NCBI GenBank assembly: GCA_016700415.1
Contig: CP065018.1
Location: 3,230,001-3,294,000 of the forward strand
Length of the DNA: 64,000 bases
Direction of reading: 5' to 3'
Source: Flavobacteriales bacterium
GTDB lineage: Bacteria > Bacteroidota > Bacteroidia > Flavobacteriales_F > PHOS-HE28
In this document: positions 15,850 to 24,308 of the stretch, in pieces
Position numbering within the stretch: position 1 is the first letter of the stretch
Layout: every line of letters starts with the position of its first letter
Translations under genes and position numbers: made by a program
Notes under the pieces: model-generated
Database searches by the model: none
What the model was told of the DNA's origin: nothing
What the model saw: the letters and a program-made list of their open reading frames with translations, nothing else

Positions 15850-16073
15850 TAGCCTTTGGGGGGATAAGGGTCTTTGCCATGACTGTCCTTGTCCCGGATC
15901 CTACCATCCGGGCGATGGATGATCAGCTCGGATCCGTTGTTCTTGGAGATCTCCCGACCGATCTCGATGGCCTTCTTTTGAGTCGGCACGACCACGGTCG
16001 CGCGCTTCCCACCTTCGCGTTTCACCGCCCAGTCGTTTCCGTGCGGGACTACATGTTGGTTCTTCTTTCCCAT
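15849..16073 (-). CDS. DUF2188 protein
   Basis: The 74-aa product, starting MGKKNQHVVPHGNDWAVKRE and ending IRDKDSHGKDPYPPKG, is a full-length DUF2188 domain: a short beta-rich protein with the HVVPH, GW/NDWAVK and RDKDSxGxDP motifs. Its function is not established; it often occurs in accessory and mobile regions. It is the first gene of a leftward set and is coupled to the LRAT gene by a one-base overlap. A minus-strand TAGTTTTG element at 16096-16103, 22 bases before the ATG, is a good -7 promoter candidate. Confidence 0.85.
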   Translation of the reverse strand: MGKKNQHVVPHGNDWAVKREGGKRATVVVPTQKKAIEIGREISKNNGSELIIHRPDGRIRDKDSHGKDPYPPKG

Positions 16074-16095
16074 CTTCGTTGTATGTTTCTGCTTG

Positions 16096-16103
16096 CAAAA
16101 CTA
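16096..16103 (-). promoter_or_regulatory. Predicted -7 element of the DUF2188-LRAT-STAND set
   Basis: On the minus strand this reads TAGTTTTG, fitting TAnnTTTG, 22 bases before the DUF2188 start. The phased repeats begin 24 bases further upstream. Confidence 0.5.
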
Positions 16104-16127
16104 TCTCGCTCTGGGCGCGGATTTCAG

Positions 16128-16188
16128 GTTGATCGACACTTTCAGTGCGTTGATCGACGATCTTCGGCGATCGATCGACAAGGTTGAC
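16128..16188. promoter_or_regulatory. Three 21-bp-spaced TTGATCGAC-type repeats, probable operator array
   Basis: GTTGATCGAC at 16128-16137 and 16149-16158 and GATCGATCGAC at 16169-16179 end exactly 21 bases apart, two turns of the helix. A partial fourth copy (GTTGAC) at 16183-16188 overlaps the -33 position of the rightward promoter. The array lies between two divergent promoters, so one bound regulator could control both gene sets. Confidence 0.6.
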
Positions 16189-16214
16189 GAATAATGTAAA
16201 TGTATATACATTTG
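16184..16214 (+). promoter_or_regulatory. Promoter of the XRE-ImmA gene with an overlapping palindrome
   Basis: TTG at 16184-16186 and TACATTTG at 16207-16214 are separated by 20 bases, matching the Bacteroidota -33/-7 arrangement. The 16-base palindrome AAATGTATATACATTT (16198-16213) covers the -7 element. It is a natural site for autorepression by the helix-turn-helix protein encoded 34 bases downstream. Confidence 0.65.
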
Positions 16215-16247
16215 TCAACCAAGTCCTAAACCCTCAACACAGCACAA

Positions 16248-17315
16248 ATGGACGACGTCCACAGCACCTTCGGCGAGCGCCTTCAACTGGCGCGCAAGAT
16301 GGCTGGGCTTTCCTATCAAGGTCTGGCCGACAAGCTGCAAGGCCTCGTGACCAAACAGGCGTTGCACAAGTACGAACAGGACACGATGATGCCTGACAGC
16401 GAGAAGTTGATCGCGCTGGCGAATGCATTGGACGTGACCGTGAACTTCTTCTTCCGACAAGACCCGGTGAAGGTGGAGTTGGAGCATATTGAATTCCGCA
16501 AGACGTTACGCCTGCCCGCCAAGGAGCGCGATGCGATCCTGAGCCGCATCACGGATGAGATGGGCCGCTACTTGGAAGCTGAGCGCTTGATGGGTGCCGG
16601 AAAGAGGTTCGTGAACCCGCTGGCGAAGGAGGACGCAGTGACCGAGCCCGAACAGGCGGAAGAAATGGCGGAACTCCTACGGAGACGCTGGAAACTGGGG
16701 GTGGACGGGATACCGAGTGTGTATGAAACCTTGGAGCAACAAGCGATCAAGGTGATGGAATGCCATGCCTCCAGCCCATTCGATGGCTTGAACGCACGAG
16801 TGGACGACCACATGGTGATCGTGATGAATGACGAGAAGGAAGTGGTGCGCAAGCGCTTTACCGCAGCGCATGAGCTCGGACATGCGTTACTGAACATTCC
16901 GGATGATCTCGATCACAAAACCAAGGAACATATCTGCCATCGCTTCGCCGGGGCCTTCCTGTGGCCGCGTGAGCAGTTCATGGACAGAGTGGGGCCAAGG
17001 CGCGCGCGCTTCATGCTGGATGAACTGGTCGAGTGGAAGCAACGTTGGGGCCTTTCGTTCAAGGCGATCATCCGTCGCTCATACGACCTCGGGATCATTA
17101 ATGATGCCACCTACAAACGGTCGCTGATCAACTACAACATGGCGGGTTTCGGCAAGGGTGAGCCGGATGATTACAAGATGCCCGAGCGCACGGTGCGTTT
17201 CGAGCAACTCGTTCTTTCGGGTTTGGCGCAGGACATCCTTTCGCTGAATCAAGCGGCCGACCTGATGAATATGAAGATGGGTGACTTCCGCAAGAAGTAC
17301 AGCGAAGTGATATAA
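16248..17315 (+). CDS. XRE regulator fused to an ImmA/IrrE (COG2856) metallopeptidase
   Basis: The 355-aa protein begins with an XRE helix-turn-helix (about 8-66: FGERLQLARKMAGLSYQGLA, KQALHKYEQ). It continues into a zinc peptidase domain with AAHELGHALLNIP; the HELGH metal motif is at 208-212. Proteins of this kind cleave or displace a repressor or antitoxin, as ImmA does in ICEBs1, or act as the regulator in PIN-type toxin-antitoxin pairs. The operator palindrome and phased repeats directly upstream suggest autoregulation. A PIN-domain gene follows about 155 bases downstream in the same direction. Confidence 0.88.
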   Translation: MDDVHSTFGERLQLARKMAGLSYQGLADKLQGLVTKQALHKYEQDTMMPDSEKLIALANALDVTVNFFFRQDPVKVELEHIEFRKTLRLPAKERDAILSRITDEMGRYLEAERLMGAGKRFVNPLAKEDAVTEPEQAEEMAELLRRRWKLGVDGIPSVYETLEQQAIKVMECHASSPFDGLNARVDDHMVIVMNDEKEVVRKRFTAAHELGHALLNIPDDLDHKTKEHICHRFAGAFLWPREQFMDRVGPRRARFMLDELVEWKQRWGLSFKAIIRRSYDLGIINDATYKRSLINYNMAGFGKGEPDDYKMPERTVRFEQLVLSGLAQDILSLNQAADLMNMKMGDFRKKYSEVI

Positions 17316-17470
17316 TGGGTGCCACGACGAACCTTGGATCGGAGTCATTGTCCCTTCGGGCCAACCCTGCGGGCGCATGCCTCTGGTCTGCCCATACTTC
17401 GTTGTTCCTCGGTCGGAGACTTCCAGTATCCTCCCTCGTCACGCCTCGTCTGGCCAAACCATAGTCAAGC

Positions 17471-17998
17471 GTGACAACCGACCGAGGTTCGTCGAGGCAC
17501 CCAGTCCTGGTCGTGACGGATACCAATGTGTTCATTGATCTGATGAGCGTGGATGCCCTTGAGGCGTTCTTCGCATTGTCGTTGGAGGTGCACACGACCG
17601 GGTTCGTCACAAACGAATTGAACAAGGAGCAGTCAGCGTTACTGGTCCCACATATCGGCGGCGGACGAATGCTCATCGATCGCTTCACGGATGTAGAGAT
17701 CAGGGAGATCATGGAGATGACCACACGGAATGTGTTGCACTTCACGGACCGTTCAGTCATTCACTTAGCCGGAAAGCTGACCGCGACGGTCCTCTCCGGA
17801 GATGGTCGATTATGGAAGGAATGCAAGGCTCGGCGGCTGGACGTGCATGGTAGTCTCTGGGTGGTCGAGCAGATATGGGTCAAGCAGCTTGTTCAACCAG
17901 TTGCGTGCATTGATAAGCTGAAAGCCTTGAAGAAGATCAACTCGCGACTTCCGAAGGATAAGATCGATGCGTTGATCGAACGGATCAGGAAAGGATAG
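17471..17998 (+). CDS. PIN-domain putative ribonuclease toxin
   Basis: The product shows the three acidic clusters of the PIN fold: TDTNVFIDL near residue 18, HFTDRSVIHLA near residue 95 and LSGDGRLWKECK near residue 112. PIN toxins usually cleave RNA. The frame opens at a GTG at 17471, but family members start just before the VVTDTNVF strand, so a GTG near 17513 is an alternative. No ribosome-binding site decides between them. It lies downstream of the XRE-ImmA gene, an association known for predicted toxin-antitoxin systems, although the 155-base gap is larger than usual. Length 175 aa or about 161 aa. Confidence 0.7.
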   Translation: MTTDRGSSRHPVLVVTDTNVFIDLMSVDALEAFFALSLEVHTTGFVTNELNKEQSALLVPHIGGGRMLIDRFTDVEIREIMEMTTRNVLHFTDRSVIHLAGKLTATVLSGDGRLWKECKARRLDVHGSLWVVEQIWVKQLVQPVACIDKLKALKKINSRLPKDKIDALIERIRKG

Positions 17999-18052
17999 GT
18001 TCTTCACGTGCGCCCCCCATCCGCCCCACCTTTGTCCAAAACCCATTCACCC

Positions 18053-18493
18053 ATGATCTGGAAGAAAGGACGCGGCACCCTCGGGCCGCTGGCACCGCTG
18101 TTCGGCAGCTGGGAAGCGGGCGCCGACTCACCGATGGGCAAGGTGCGATGCACGCGCGTGTTCACGGCGGTGCTCGGCGGCAAGTACATCGCGCTGGATT
18201 GCGCGTGGCACTTCGGCAAAGGCGCGTATGAAGAACGAGCGCTCTTCGGCGCGGACAATGGCGTGCTCTCGTTCTGGTCCTTCACCTCGGATGGCAAGCG
18301 CAGCAGCGGCGTGCTCAGCACTGCGCCTGATATTCACACCGACGCCATCTGTTTCGAGGCGAAGATGCCGGCAGGTATTGCGCGGCAGGTCTATTGGCCC
18401 CACGCCGACGGCGGCTTCAACTGGGCGGTGGAGAGCAGGACGAAGAAGGGCTGGAACCGGTTTACGCTGCACCATTACCAGGTCAAGCAGTAA
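18053..18493 (+). CDS. Hypothetical beta-barrel-like protein
   Basis: The 146-aa product starts at MIWKKGRGTLGPLAPLFGSWEAG. The phrase LxGxWxxG near the start, followed by alternating beta-strands (CTRVFTAVLGGKYIALDCAW, GVLSFWSFTSDGKRSSG) and an end rich in aromatic residues, recalls small calycin-like barrels such as DUF1579/THAP4-type proteins. That is an inference from shape only. It has no signal peptide, and a CACCTTTG element about 25 bases upstream could be its -7 box. It stands alone, convergent with a lipoprotein gene. Confidence 0.65.
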   Translation: MIWKKGRGTLGPLAPLFGSWEAGADSPMGKVRCTRVFTAVLGGKYIALDCAWHFGKGAYEERALFGADNGVLSFWSFTSDGKRSSGVLSTAPDIHTDAICFEAKMPAGIARQVYWPHADGGFNWAVESRTKKGWNRFTLHHYQVKQ

Positions 18494-18600
18494 CGCTGTC
18501 CTGACAGCCATCGAACACAGATCGGCCAGTAGGTGTTCCGAAATCCGATCCTGTCCCGGCCGTTCAACTGGTGGCCGAGAGGCTCCACGAACTCAAACCG

Positions 18601-18942
18601 CTATTTCATTTTTACCATCGAAAGCACCCTGATCGGGTTCGCTTCTTTGCAGCGGTTCTTCATGCGTAATGGCAGGTAGTCGAAGCGTACACGGAGGCCA
18701 TCGACCATGAACTCCTCTTCCAGGTCGGTCGGGTCCAGCAGGTACTCCACCTCTTTGATCTGAATGGTCCACGGGCAGCCATCCTTGGTCGTGGCCTGAT
18801 GGATCACGCCTATCGTGCCGTTCTTTTTCGGTATTTCGGCCGGGGGCGATAGCGCTTCCTGTTCTGCAGCAACAGGAAGCTCCTTTTGCGGGGTGCAAGC
18901 TGCGAAAGTGAGGGTAGCACACAGTGCGAGGAGCATTTTCAT
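18601..18942 (-). CDS. Small lipoprotein of unknown function
   Basis: The 113-aa product starts MKMLLALCATLTFAACTPQKE. The lipobox FAAC puts the lipidated cysteine at residue 16, so the mature protein should sit in the outer or inner membrane facing the periplasm. A proline-rich linker is followed by a domain of about 75 residues (TIGVIHQATTKDGCPWTIQI, YLLDPTDLEEEFMVDGLRVR) that I do not recognise. It converges with the preceding gene and is not clearly in an operon. Confidence 0.7.
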   Translation of the reverse strand: MKMLLALCATLTFAACTPQKELPVAAEQEALSPPAEIPKKNGTIGVIHQATTKDGCPWTIQIKEVEYLLDPTDLEEEFMVDGLRVRFDYLPLRMKNRCKEANPIRVLSMVKMK

Positions 18943-19205
18943 AGCGGCGTTTCTTTAGGTGGTCGGCGAAGTGCAACCTGCGTGCCATGTACATGATGAT
19001 ACGCTTCCGATGGAGTTGCTGTGCAATGTAGCCGAGATCCTCCAGCAACTTGCGGCATATCCCCGCAGCATAGCAGATCTGCGGGTCCGCGTGATGGCAT
19101 GATCCGGGTTCGATCAGGTGGGGACCGGTCCGGGATCCAAAGAGTGATGGAATATTATTCCGGCCCTAAGGCGCGGAGGTCATAGTTTGTCCCAAAACAA
19201 CCTCT
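18943..19205. other. Intergenic region between divergent genes
   Basis: About 260 bases with no credible gene. It must hold the promoters of the leftward lipoprotein gene and the rightward T9SS gene. A CATAGTTTG sequence at 19181-19189 lies 17 bases before the ATG at 19206 and resembles a -7 box but lacks one base of spacing. Confidence 0.4.
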
Positions 19206-22160
19206 ATGCGCTCCTTTACCTCAGTAGTATCCGTTGCACTCTTTGCCGTGGGCACCGTCGTTCTTGCTCAGGAGGCCCCACAGGCTCCTTCTCCGAACGT
19301 GGCCGGTCCCTCGACCTACACCGGGGTCATAACCAAGATACGGGAGGTGCCGTCGCTCTCTTCGCGGTCCATGTTGAACCCTGCAGTGCCTTTGACCGAG
19401 GCTCCGAATGACGGGAGGGCATCCAAGAATCTGGTGGTGCCGGGTAAGGACAGCCAAACGCAGGACGATGTCCTCGCCAGCCATCCGGATCGGCTCAAAG
19501 GACAGGTCAAGAGCCGGGACGCTTCGCTCGTTTTCGATGTGAACAACAACGTTTCATCGCCATCGGACCCCACGCTGGGTGTTGGTCCTGATCACGTGTT
19601 CATCGTTTTCAATACGGGCTTCATCATCTACGATAAGGAAGGTAATGCGCTTACAGGGCCGTTGAACACGAACAATATCTTTTCCTCAACCGGTTGTTGC
19701 GACCTCACCGCTTCCTATGATGCCGCGGCGGACCGTTGGGTGTTATCGCTCCTGGGCAACGGGGCCGAGGTTGCTGTATCGGAAGGACCTGACCCGTTGA
19801 CCACGTCATGGAACCTCTACTCGGTGTCCCAGATCAGCGATTATCAAAAGCTCTCCGTTTGGAGCGATGGCTACTACATCACGGACAATACTTCGTCGAA
19901 CAACAAAGTATGGGCGTTGGAGCGGTCGGCCATGCTTGCCGGAGCCGCAACACCCGGCATCCAGAGCTTCAACCTTCCCGGCATCGTCACAAGCGGGTTC
20001 CAAAGTCCGCAGGTACTTAACGTTACGGATGCCAACATGCCCGCTGCCGGCGGTGCTACGGCGATCTACCTGCAGGATGATGCATGGGCCGGGGTCGACT
20101 TCGATCACATCAAGGTCTGGACGATCGATGTGGATTGGGCCACACCGGCCAACTCCTCGGTCTCGGCGGCGACCCAGTTGGCGGCCACACCCTTCATTTC
20201 GGTGTTCGATGGCGGGAGCTTCTCCAACCTGGCGCAACCGGGAGGAGGCACTAGCCTCGATGCATTACAGGCCACGATCATGAACCAAGCGCAGTTCCGC
20301 AAGTTCCCGGGGCACAATTCCGCGGTCTTCAACTTTGTTGTGGATGCGGATGCCACGGCAGGTGAGTTGGCCGCCGTGCGCTGGTACGAACTGCGCCAAC
20401 CCGCCGATAATGCACCTTGGGCCATTGAGCAGGAAGGGACCTACACCGCTGAAAATGGGAAACATGCTTGGAATGCGAGCTTGGCGATGGACCAGTACGG
20501 CAACATAGGCATGGGCTATACGAGCATGGCCGGGCCCACAACACCAAGCCCTACCAACTTTCGCGTGAGTTCGTACTACACCGGGCGCTTTGCAAGTGAC
20601 CCGGCCGGTACCATGACCGTTTCCGAGGAGTTGATCTCAGCAGGCACCGGCAACATCAGCGGCTTCCGATATGGTGATTATGGCAAGATCGATGTGGATC
20701 CGGTGAACGGAAAGGAATTCTGGTACATCACGGAGTATAACCATGGCGGTGGTGGTGCCGATGTGGTCGGTGTATTCCAGATCGCTTCGGACTTCACCAA
20801 CGACGTGGGGGTGATCACCATCGACACACCAACGGACGGGGCGTTGACCAATGCAGAGCCGGTGACCGTTACGGTATTCAACTACGGTCAAGGCCCGGCA
20901 TCCGGTTTTGATGTATCGTACCAGGTCGATGGGGGCGCGGTAATTACCGAGCCGTATGTGGGCACCTTGGCCTCTGCCGTATCGGCACAGCACACCTTCG
21001 CCACAACGAGCGACTTCTCCACCGTCGGTCAGACCTACGCCATGCGGTCGTACACGAGCTATGCCGCGGATGAATTCCACGGGAACGATACCACCACGCA
21101 GAACGTGACACACCTGTTGGGAATTGACCTTGGCGTTACGGCGATCACAAGCCCGTCCACCGGGACCGGATTAACGGCCACGGAGAACGTGACCATCGGG
21201 ATCACCAATTTCGGTAGCGTTACCCAGACCTCCGTTCCGGTCTATTACACGGTGAACGGAGGAACGCCGGTGCAGGCGACCTATACCGGGTCCATTGCGG
21301 CCGGGGCATCCGCCAATTACACGTTCACGGCCACGGCGGATCTCTCCGCGCTCGGCCCTTATAGCCTTGTGGCCGGAACAGAGGCTGTTGATGACGGGGA
21401 CACGAGCAACGATGACTTCACGAAGGCGGTGACCAATAACATCTGCCAACCGATATCCAATTGTGCGGGATACAATGATGGCGTAACGCAGCTCCAGTTG
21501 GCGGACCAGAACATCCAGCCAGCTTGTGGCACCGCGCCTGAAGGGTACAGCTACCAGCCCGACATCGTGTTCAACTTCGTCTTGTCCGACAATCCGTTCG
21601 TGTCTTCCTTGGAAATGGGATATGACGATTCCGACTTCGCGATCTGGATCGACTTCAATGATAATTTCACGTTCGAGACAAGTGAACGTATCGCAAACGG
21701 TACCGTGCCCAATGCGGATACCAACTTTCCGTTCACGGTCAACCTTACAACGATCACGGGTGTAACGCAGGGCATGCACCTCATGCGCGTCCGGGGTACC
21801 GATGGGAATAACCTGCTGCAACCCTGTGCGAACATGAACTACGGCCGTACCAACGATTACACGGCGAACATAACGGGCACGGTGGGTATCGGGACCGATC
21901 TTGCCAACGCAGCGAACCTGAACATCCGCCCATTGCCCGGTGCGCAGTTCTTGCTCACCTATACCACCACCCCGTCCAGCGAGAAGCTGCCGGTCTCCAT
22001 CTACGATGCGAAGGGCCAGCTGCTGGCCTACTACACGTTGGACAACGTTGGTGGTGTGTACTCCCGCACGTTGGACATGTCGCACACGAGCGCAGGTGTG
22101 TACATGGTGAAGGTGGGTACCGCCACGCTGAACGTGGTGAAACGCATCGTGGTGGAATAA
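19206..22160 (+). CDS. Large secreted protein with CARDB and GEVED domains and T9SS signal
   Basis: The 984-aa product has a signal peptide (MRSFTSVVSVALFAVGTVVL). A long N-terminal domain follows (SDPTLGVGPDHVFIVFNTGF, SWNLYSVSQISDYQKLSVW) of the type found on secreted adhesins or proteases, lacking recognisable catalytic residues. Two CARDB-like segments lie around residues 530-750 (VGVITIDTPTDGALTNAEPV; LGVTAITSPSTGTGLTATEN). A GEVED domain (FAIWIDFNDNFTF, MHLMRVRGTDGNN) comes next, then a type A T9SS domain with LPVSIYDAKGQLLAYYTL and TSAGVYMVKVGTA. It is surface-exposed or released. It stands alone and converges with an oxidoreductase gene. Confidence 0.82.
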   Translation: MRSFTSVVSVALFAVGTVVLAQEAPQAPSPNVAGPSTYTGVITKIREVPSLSSRSMLNPAVPLTEAPNDGRASKNLVVPGKDSQTQDDVLASHPDRLKGQVKSRDASLVFDVNNNVSSPSDPTLGVGPDHVFIVFNTGFIIYDKEGNALTGPLNTNNIFSSTGCCDLTASYDAAADRWVLSLLGNGAEVAVSEGPDPLTTSWNLYSVSQISDYQKLSVWSDGYYITDNTSSNNKVWALERSAMLAGAATPGIQSFNLPGIVTSGFQSPQVLNVTDANMPAAGGATAIYLQDDAWAGVDFDHIKVWTIDVDWATPANSSVSAATQLAATPFISVFDGGSFSNLAQPGGGTSLDALQATIMNQAQFRKFPGHNSAVFNFVVDADATAGELAAVRWYELRQPADNAPWAIEQEGTYTAENGKHAWNASLAMDQYGNIGMGYTSMAGPTTPSPTNFRVSSYYTGRFASDPAGTMTVSEELISAGTGNISGFRYGDYGKIDVDPVNGKEFWYITEYNHGGGGADVVGVFQIASDFTNDVGVITIDTPTDGALTNAEPVTVTVFNYGQGPASGFDVSYQVDGGAVITEPYVGTLASAVSAQHTFATTSDFSTVGQTYAMRSYTSYAADEFHGNDTTTQNVTHLLGIDLGVTAITSPSTGTGLTATENVTIGITNFGSVTQTSVPVYYTVNGGTPVQATYTGSIAAGASANYTFTATADLSALGPYSLVAGTEAVDDGDTSNDDFTKAVTNNICQPISNCAGYNDGVTQLQLADQNIQPACGTAPEGYSYQPDIVFNFVLSDNPFVSSLEMGYDDSDFAIWIDFNDNFTFETSERIANGTVPNADTNFPFTVNLTTITGVTQGMHLMRVRGTDGNNLLQPCANMNYGRTNDYTANITGTVGIGTDLANAANLNIRPLPGAQFLLTYTTTPSSEKLPVSIYDAKGQLLAYYTLDNVGGVYSRTLDMSHTSAGVYMVKVGTATLNVVKRIVVE

Positions 22161-22177
22161 AGGGAGGGGACGAAAGG

Positions 22178-23170
22178 TCAAACCACCACCACCACGTTCC
22201 CGACCTTTTCGCCGGAGTCCACGTAGCGGTGGGCCTCTACGATCTGTTCCAGCGGATAGCACCGGTCGATCACGGGGCGGTACGAACCTGCGGCAGCTAA
22301 CGAAGCGAACAGCTCCGCGTCGGCCTGCGTGATCTTCGGGACGGGGAAGAGCACGCGCTTGCCTCCAAGCAGCGGCGTGAGCATCGCCAGCAACGGGTTC
22401 TGAAGCCAAGGGCCCAGCTCGGTGGAGAGGTAGATGCCCTTCGGCTTCAGCAATGGCTTGCAGCGGCCGAAGCAGCTTTTGCCCACGGCGTCGAACACCA
22501 GGTCGAACCGCTCCTTGCTTTGGATGAAGTCCTCCTTCAGCCGGTCGATCACGGTGGTGGCCCCGAGCGAGCGCACCAGCGCCATGTTCAGGGTGTCCGC
22601 CACGGCGGTGACGGTGGCGCCCAGGTGCCGGGCGAGTTGCACGGCCGCCGAGCCGATGGCGCCCGTGGCCCCGTTCACCAGTACTTGCTGGCCGGGCCCC
22701 ACGTCCGCGGCGCGCAGGTCGCACAGCGCGTAGTGCGCGCCCTCGCAGAGCGGCGCGCAGGCGGCGTGGTCGTGGCCCTCGGGTTGCAGCGCCACGGCAC
22801 CTTCGGCATTCACGCACACGTATTCCGCATGGGCGCCGAAGCGGTCGTCCTCGGTGAAGCCGAATACGCGGTCACCGACGGAGAAGCGCTGCACGCCGGT
22901 GCCCAAGGCGGCCACCGTACCGGCGTATTCGCAACCCGGCCGCGTGCGCTTCGGACGCAGGAACCCCGCGTAAGGCCGCACGATCAGGGGCTTGCCGGTG
23001 CGGAAGCCGCTGTCGGTGCGGTTCACGGTGGTGGCATGCACCTTCACCAACAGCTCGCCTGCACGCGGTGTGGGCACGGGCACGTCCATCAGATGCACCA
23101 CCTCCGGCGGCCCGTAGGCTGTATGCACGGCGGCGCGCATGGTGGAGGGGAGGGAGGACGATGCGGACAT
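22178..23170 (-). CDS. NAD(P)-dependent MDR-family alcohol dehydrogenase/quinone reductase
   Basis: The 330-aa protein is a medium-chain dehydrogenase/reductase. MRAAVHTAYGPPEVVHLMDV opens the GroES-like catalytic domain. RPGCEYAGTVAALGTGVQRFSVGDRVFGF is characteristic, and the nucleotide-binding VLVNGATGAIGSAAVQLA is the Rossmann glycine motif. The four-cysteine structural zinc lobe is absent, which places it near the quinone oxidoreductase-like, zinc-free members. Substrate unknown. ATG at 23170 or at 23140 (MRAAVHT) is possible; the first is kept. Its 5' end directly abuts a duplicated piece of the next gene's leader at 23172. Confidence 0.85.
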   Translation of the reverse strand: MSASSSLPSTMRAAVHTAYGPPEVVHLMDVPVPTPRAGELLVKVHATTVNRTDSGFRTGKPLIVRPYAGFLRPKRTRPGCEYAGTVAALGTGVQRFSVGDRVFGFTEDDRFGAHAEYVCVNAEGAVALQPEGHDHAACAPLCEGAHYALCDLRAADVGPGQQVLVNGATGAIGSAAVQLARHLGATVTAVADTLNMALVRSLGATTVIDRLKEDFIQSKERFDLVFDAVGKSCFGRCKPLLKPKGIYLSTELGPWLQNPLLAMLTPLLGGKRVLFPVPKITQADAELFASLAAAGSYRPVIDRCYPLEQIVEAHRYVDSGEKVGNVVVVV

Positions 23171-23171
23171 G

Positions 23172-23391
23172 TGTGGAAGGTTGCTCGCAATAAAGTAACG
23201 ATGCCCCGAACCGCCATGGAACTAAGGAACAACGGAGAGCGACGGGGATGGACGGCTTGCACCGGCCTTCCCGGACCCTGCAGCTCTTCGCGTGTGCTGA
23301 AGGCCATGCGCACCCTGTTGTTCCTGCTCTTCCTCGCACCCGCGGCGGTTCAAGCCCAACCCGCCTTGCCGGACATCCGCATCACCGTGAT
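23172..23391 (+). pseudogene. Partial copy of the 5' end of the gene at 24441
   Basis: About 220 bases match 24309-24526 at roughly 80-85 per cent by eye. They include the leader GTGGAAGGTTGC, CTGCAGCTCTTCGCGTGT, the ATG at 23306 and the signal peptide MRTLLFLLFLAPAAVQAQPA, through PDIRITVM. The match ends abruptly, followed by the 3' end of the leftward stress-protein gene. No stop follows until 23617, so any product would be a signal peptide joined to antisense sequence. It repeats on a smaller scale the pattern seen around icmF. Confidence 0.82.
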
Positions 23392-23435
23392 GGCGCACCT
23401 TCACCAGCACCTCGCAGCCAGTGCCCATACCCCGG

Positions 23436-24239
23436 TCATCCTTGGCGCAGCACCAGCAAGGGGAGCTTGGTGTGCAAGGCCATGCGCTTGGCGGTGCTGC
23501 TATGGAACAGCCCGTCCAGAAAGCCACGCTTGCGGTGTATCATGGCCACCAGTTGGATGCGGCCGCCCGATGCCATGTCGTTCACAGTATCCACTACACT
23601 GGCGCCATGTACGGTGATGTAACGGTGTTTGATGCCCTTCAGCGCCGCGTCGATGGCGGTGTGGTCCATGCCCTTCGTGAAGCTCACCGCATTCGTGCGC
23701 ACATGGGCCACCAACACCTCGGCACCGCAGCGATGCACCAGATCGATCAGGGGACGGAGCGTTTCCGCTTCAAAGGGTTCGCCGTCCATGGGAAGCAGGA
23801 TATGCTTGATCGGTCCCGGCTCCCAATGCGCCGGCACGGTGATCACCGGCAGCCGGGCCCGTTTGATCACGGTGGACGAGTTCCGGCCGATCAGGAGGGT
23901 GCTGCTTTTGCCCTGTGCGCCCATCACGATCAGGTCCCCGCCCTTGCTCGCCGCAATGTCGTTGAGCGCTTCGGGCAACGCCACATATGTGGACACCTTC
24001 GCCACGTACACGCGGTCCGCCCGTTTCCGCAAGCGGCGCTCCGCCTGCCGCAAGCCGCTCCGCGAATCCCGCGCCGGCAACAACGTGAGGTCCGGCAGTA
24101 GGGTATCGGGATAGGTCTGCAGCGTGAAGCTGTTCACCAAGGTGTAGCGCACATCGTCCGTGCCATAGACGTCCATGGCGAAGTGGGCCGCCTTCTGAGC
24201 GGTGTCACTGAAGTCGGTGGGGAGAAGAATACGTGTCAT
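23436..24239 (-). CDS. Universal stress protein, two tandem USP domains
   Basis: The 267-aa product begins MTRILLPTDFSDTAQKAAHF, the start of the first UspA domain. The first domain ends near residue 145 with GGDLIVMGAQGKSSTLLIG, a G-x-x-G(S/T) ATP-type motif, and NSSTVIKRARLPVITVPA. The second domain follows (IKHILLPMDGEPFEAETLRP) and ends MALHTKLPLLVLRQG. Tandem USPs of this length are common in Bacteroidota. The gene is enclosed by a partial (23172-23391) and a complete (24309 on) copy of its neighbour's 5' end, both read in the opposite direction. It is paralogous to the protein at 33597. Confidence 0.88.
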   Translation of the reverse strand: MTRILLPTDFSDTAQKAAHFAMDVYGTDDVRYTLVNSFTLQTYPDTLLPDLTLLPARDSRSGLRQAERRLRKRADRVYVAKVSTYVALPEALNDIAASKGGDLIVMGAQGKSSTLLIGRNSSTVIKRARLPVITVPAHWEPGPIKHILLPMDGEPFEAETLRPLIDLVHRCGAEVLVAHVRTNAVSFTKGMDHTAIDAALKGIKHRYITVHGASVVDTVNDMASGGRIQLVAMIHRKRGFLDGLFHSSTAKRMALHTKLPLLVLRQG

Positions 24240-24308
24240 GATCGATCGGTTGGTGTCCTCTAAAGCTCGGAATTTTGCCGGAACCCGGTATGACGATCAT
24301 CACCTGCC

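Noticed and set aside
21171..22817. Minus-strand open frame of 548 codons spanning the T9SS protein end and the oxidoreductase
   Set aside because: It overlaps two well-supported genes in other frames and has arginine-rich, low-complexity content.
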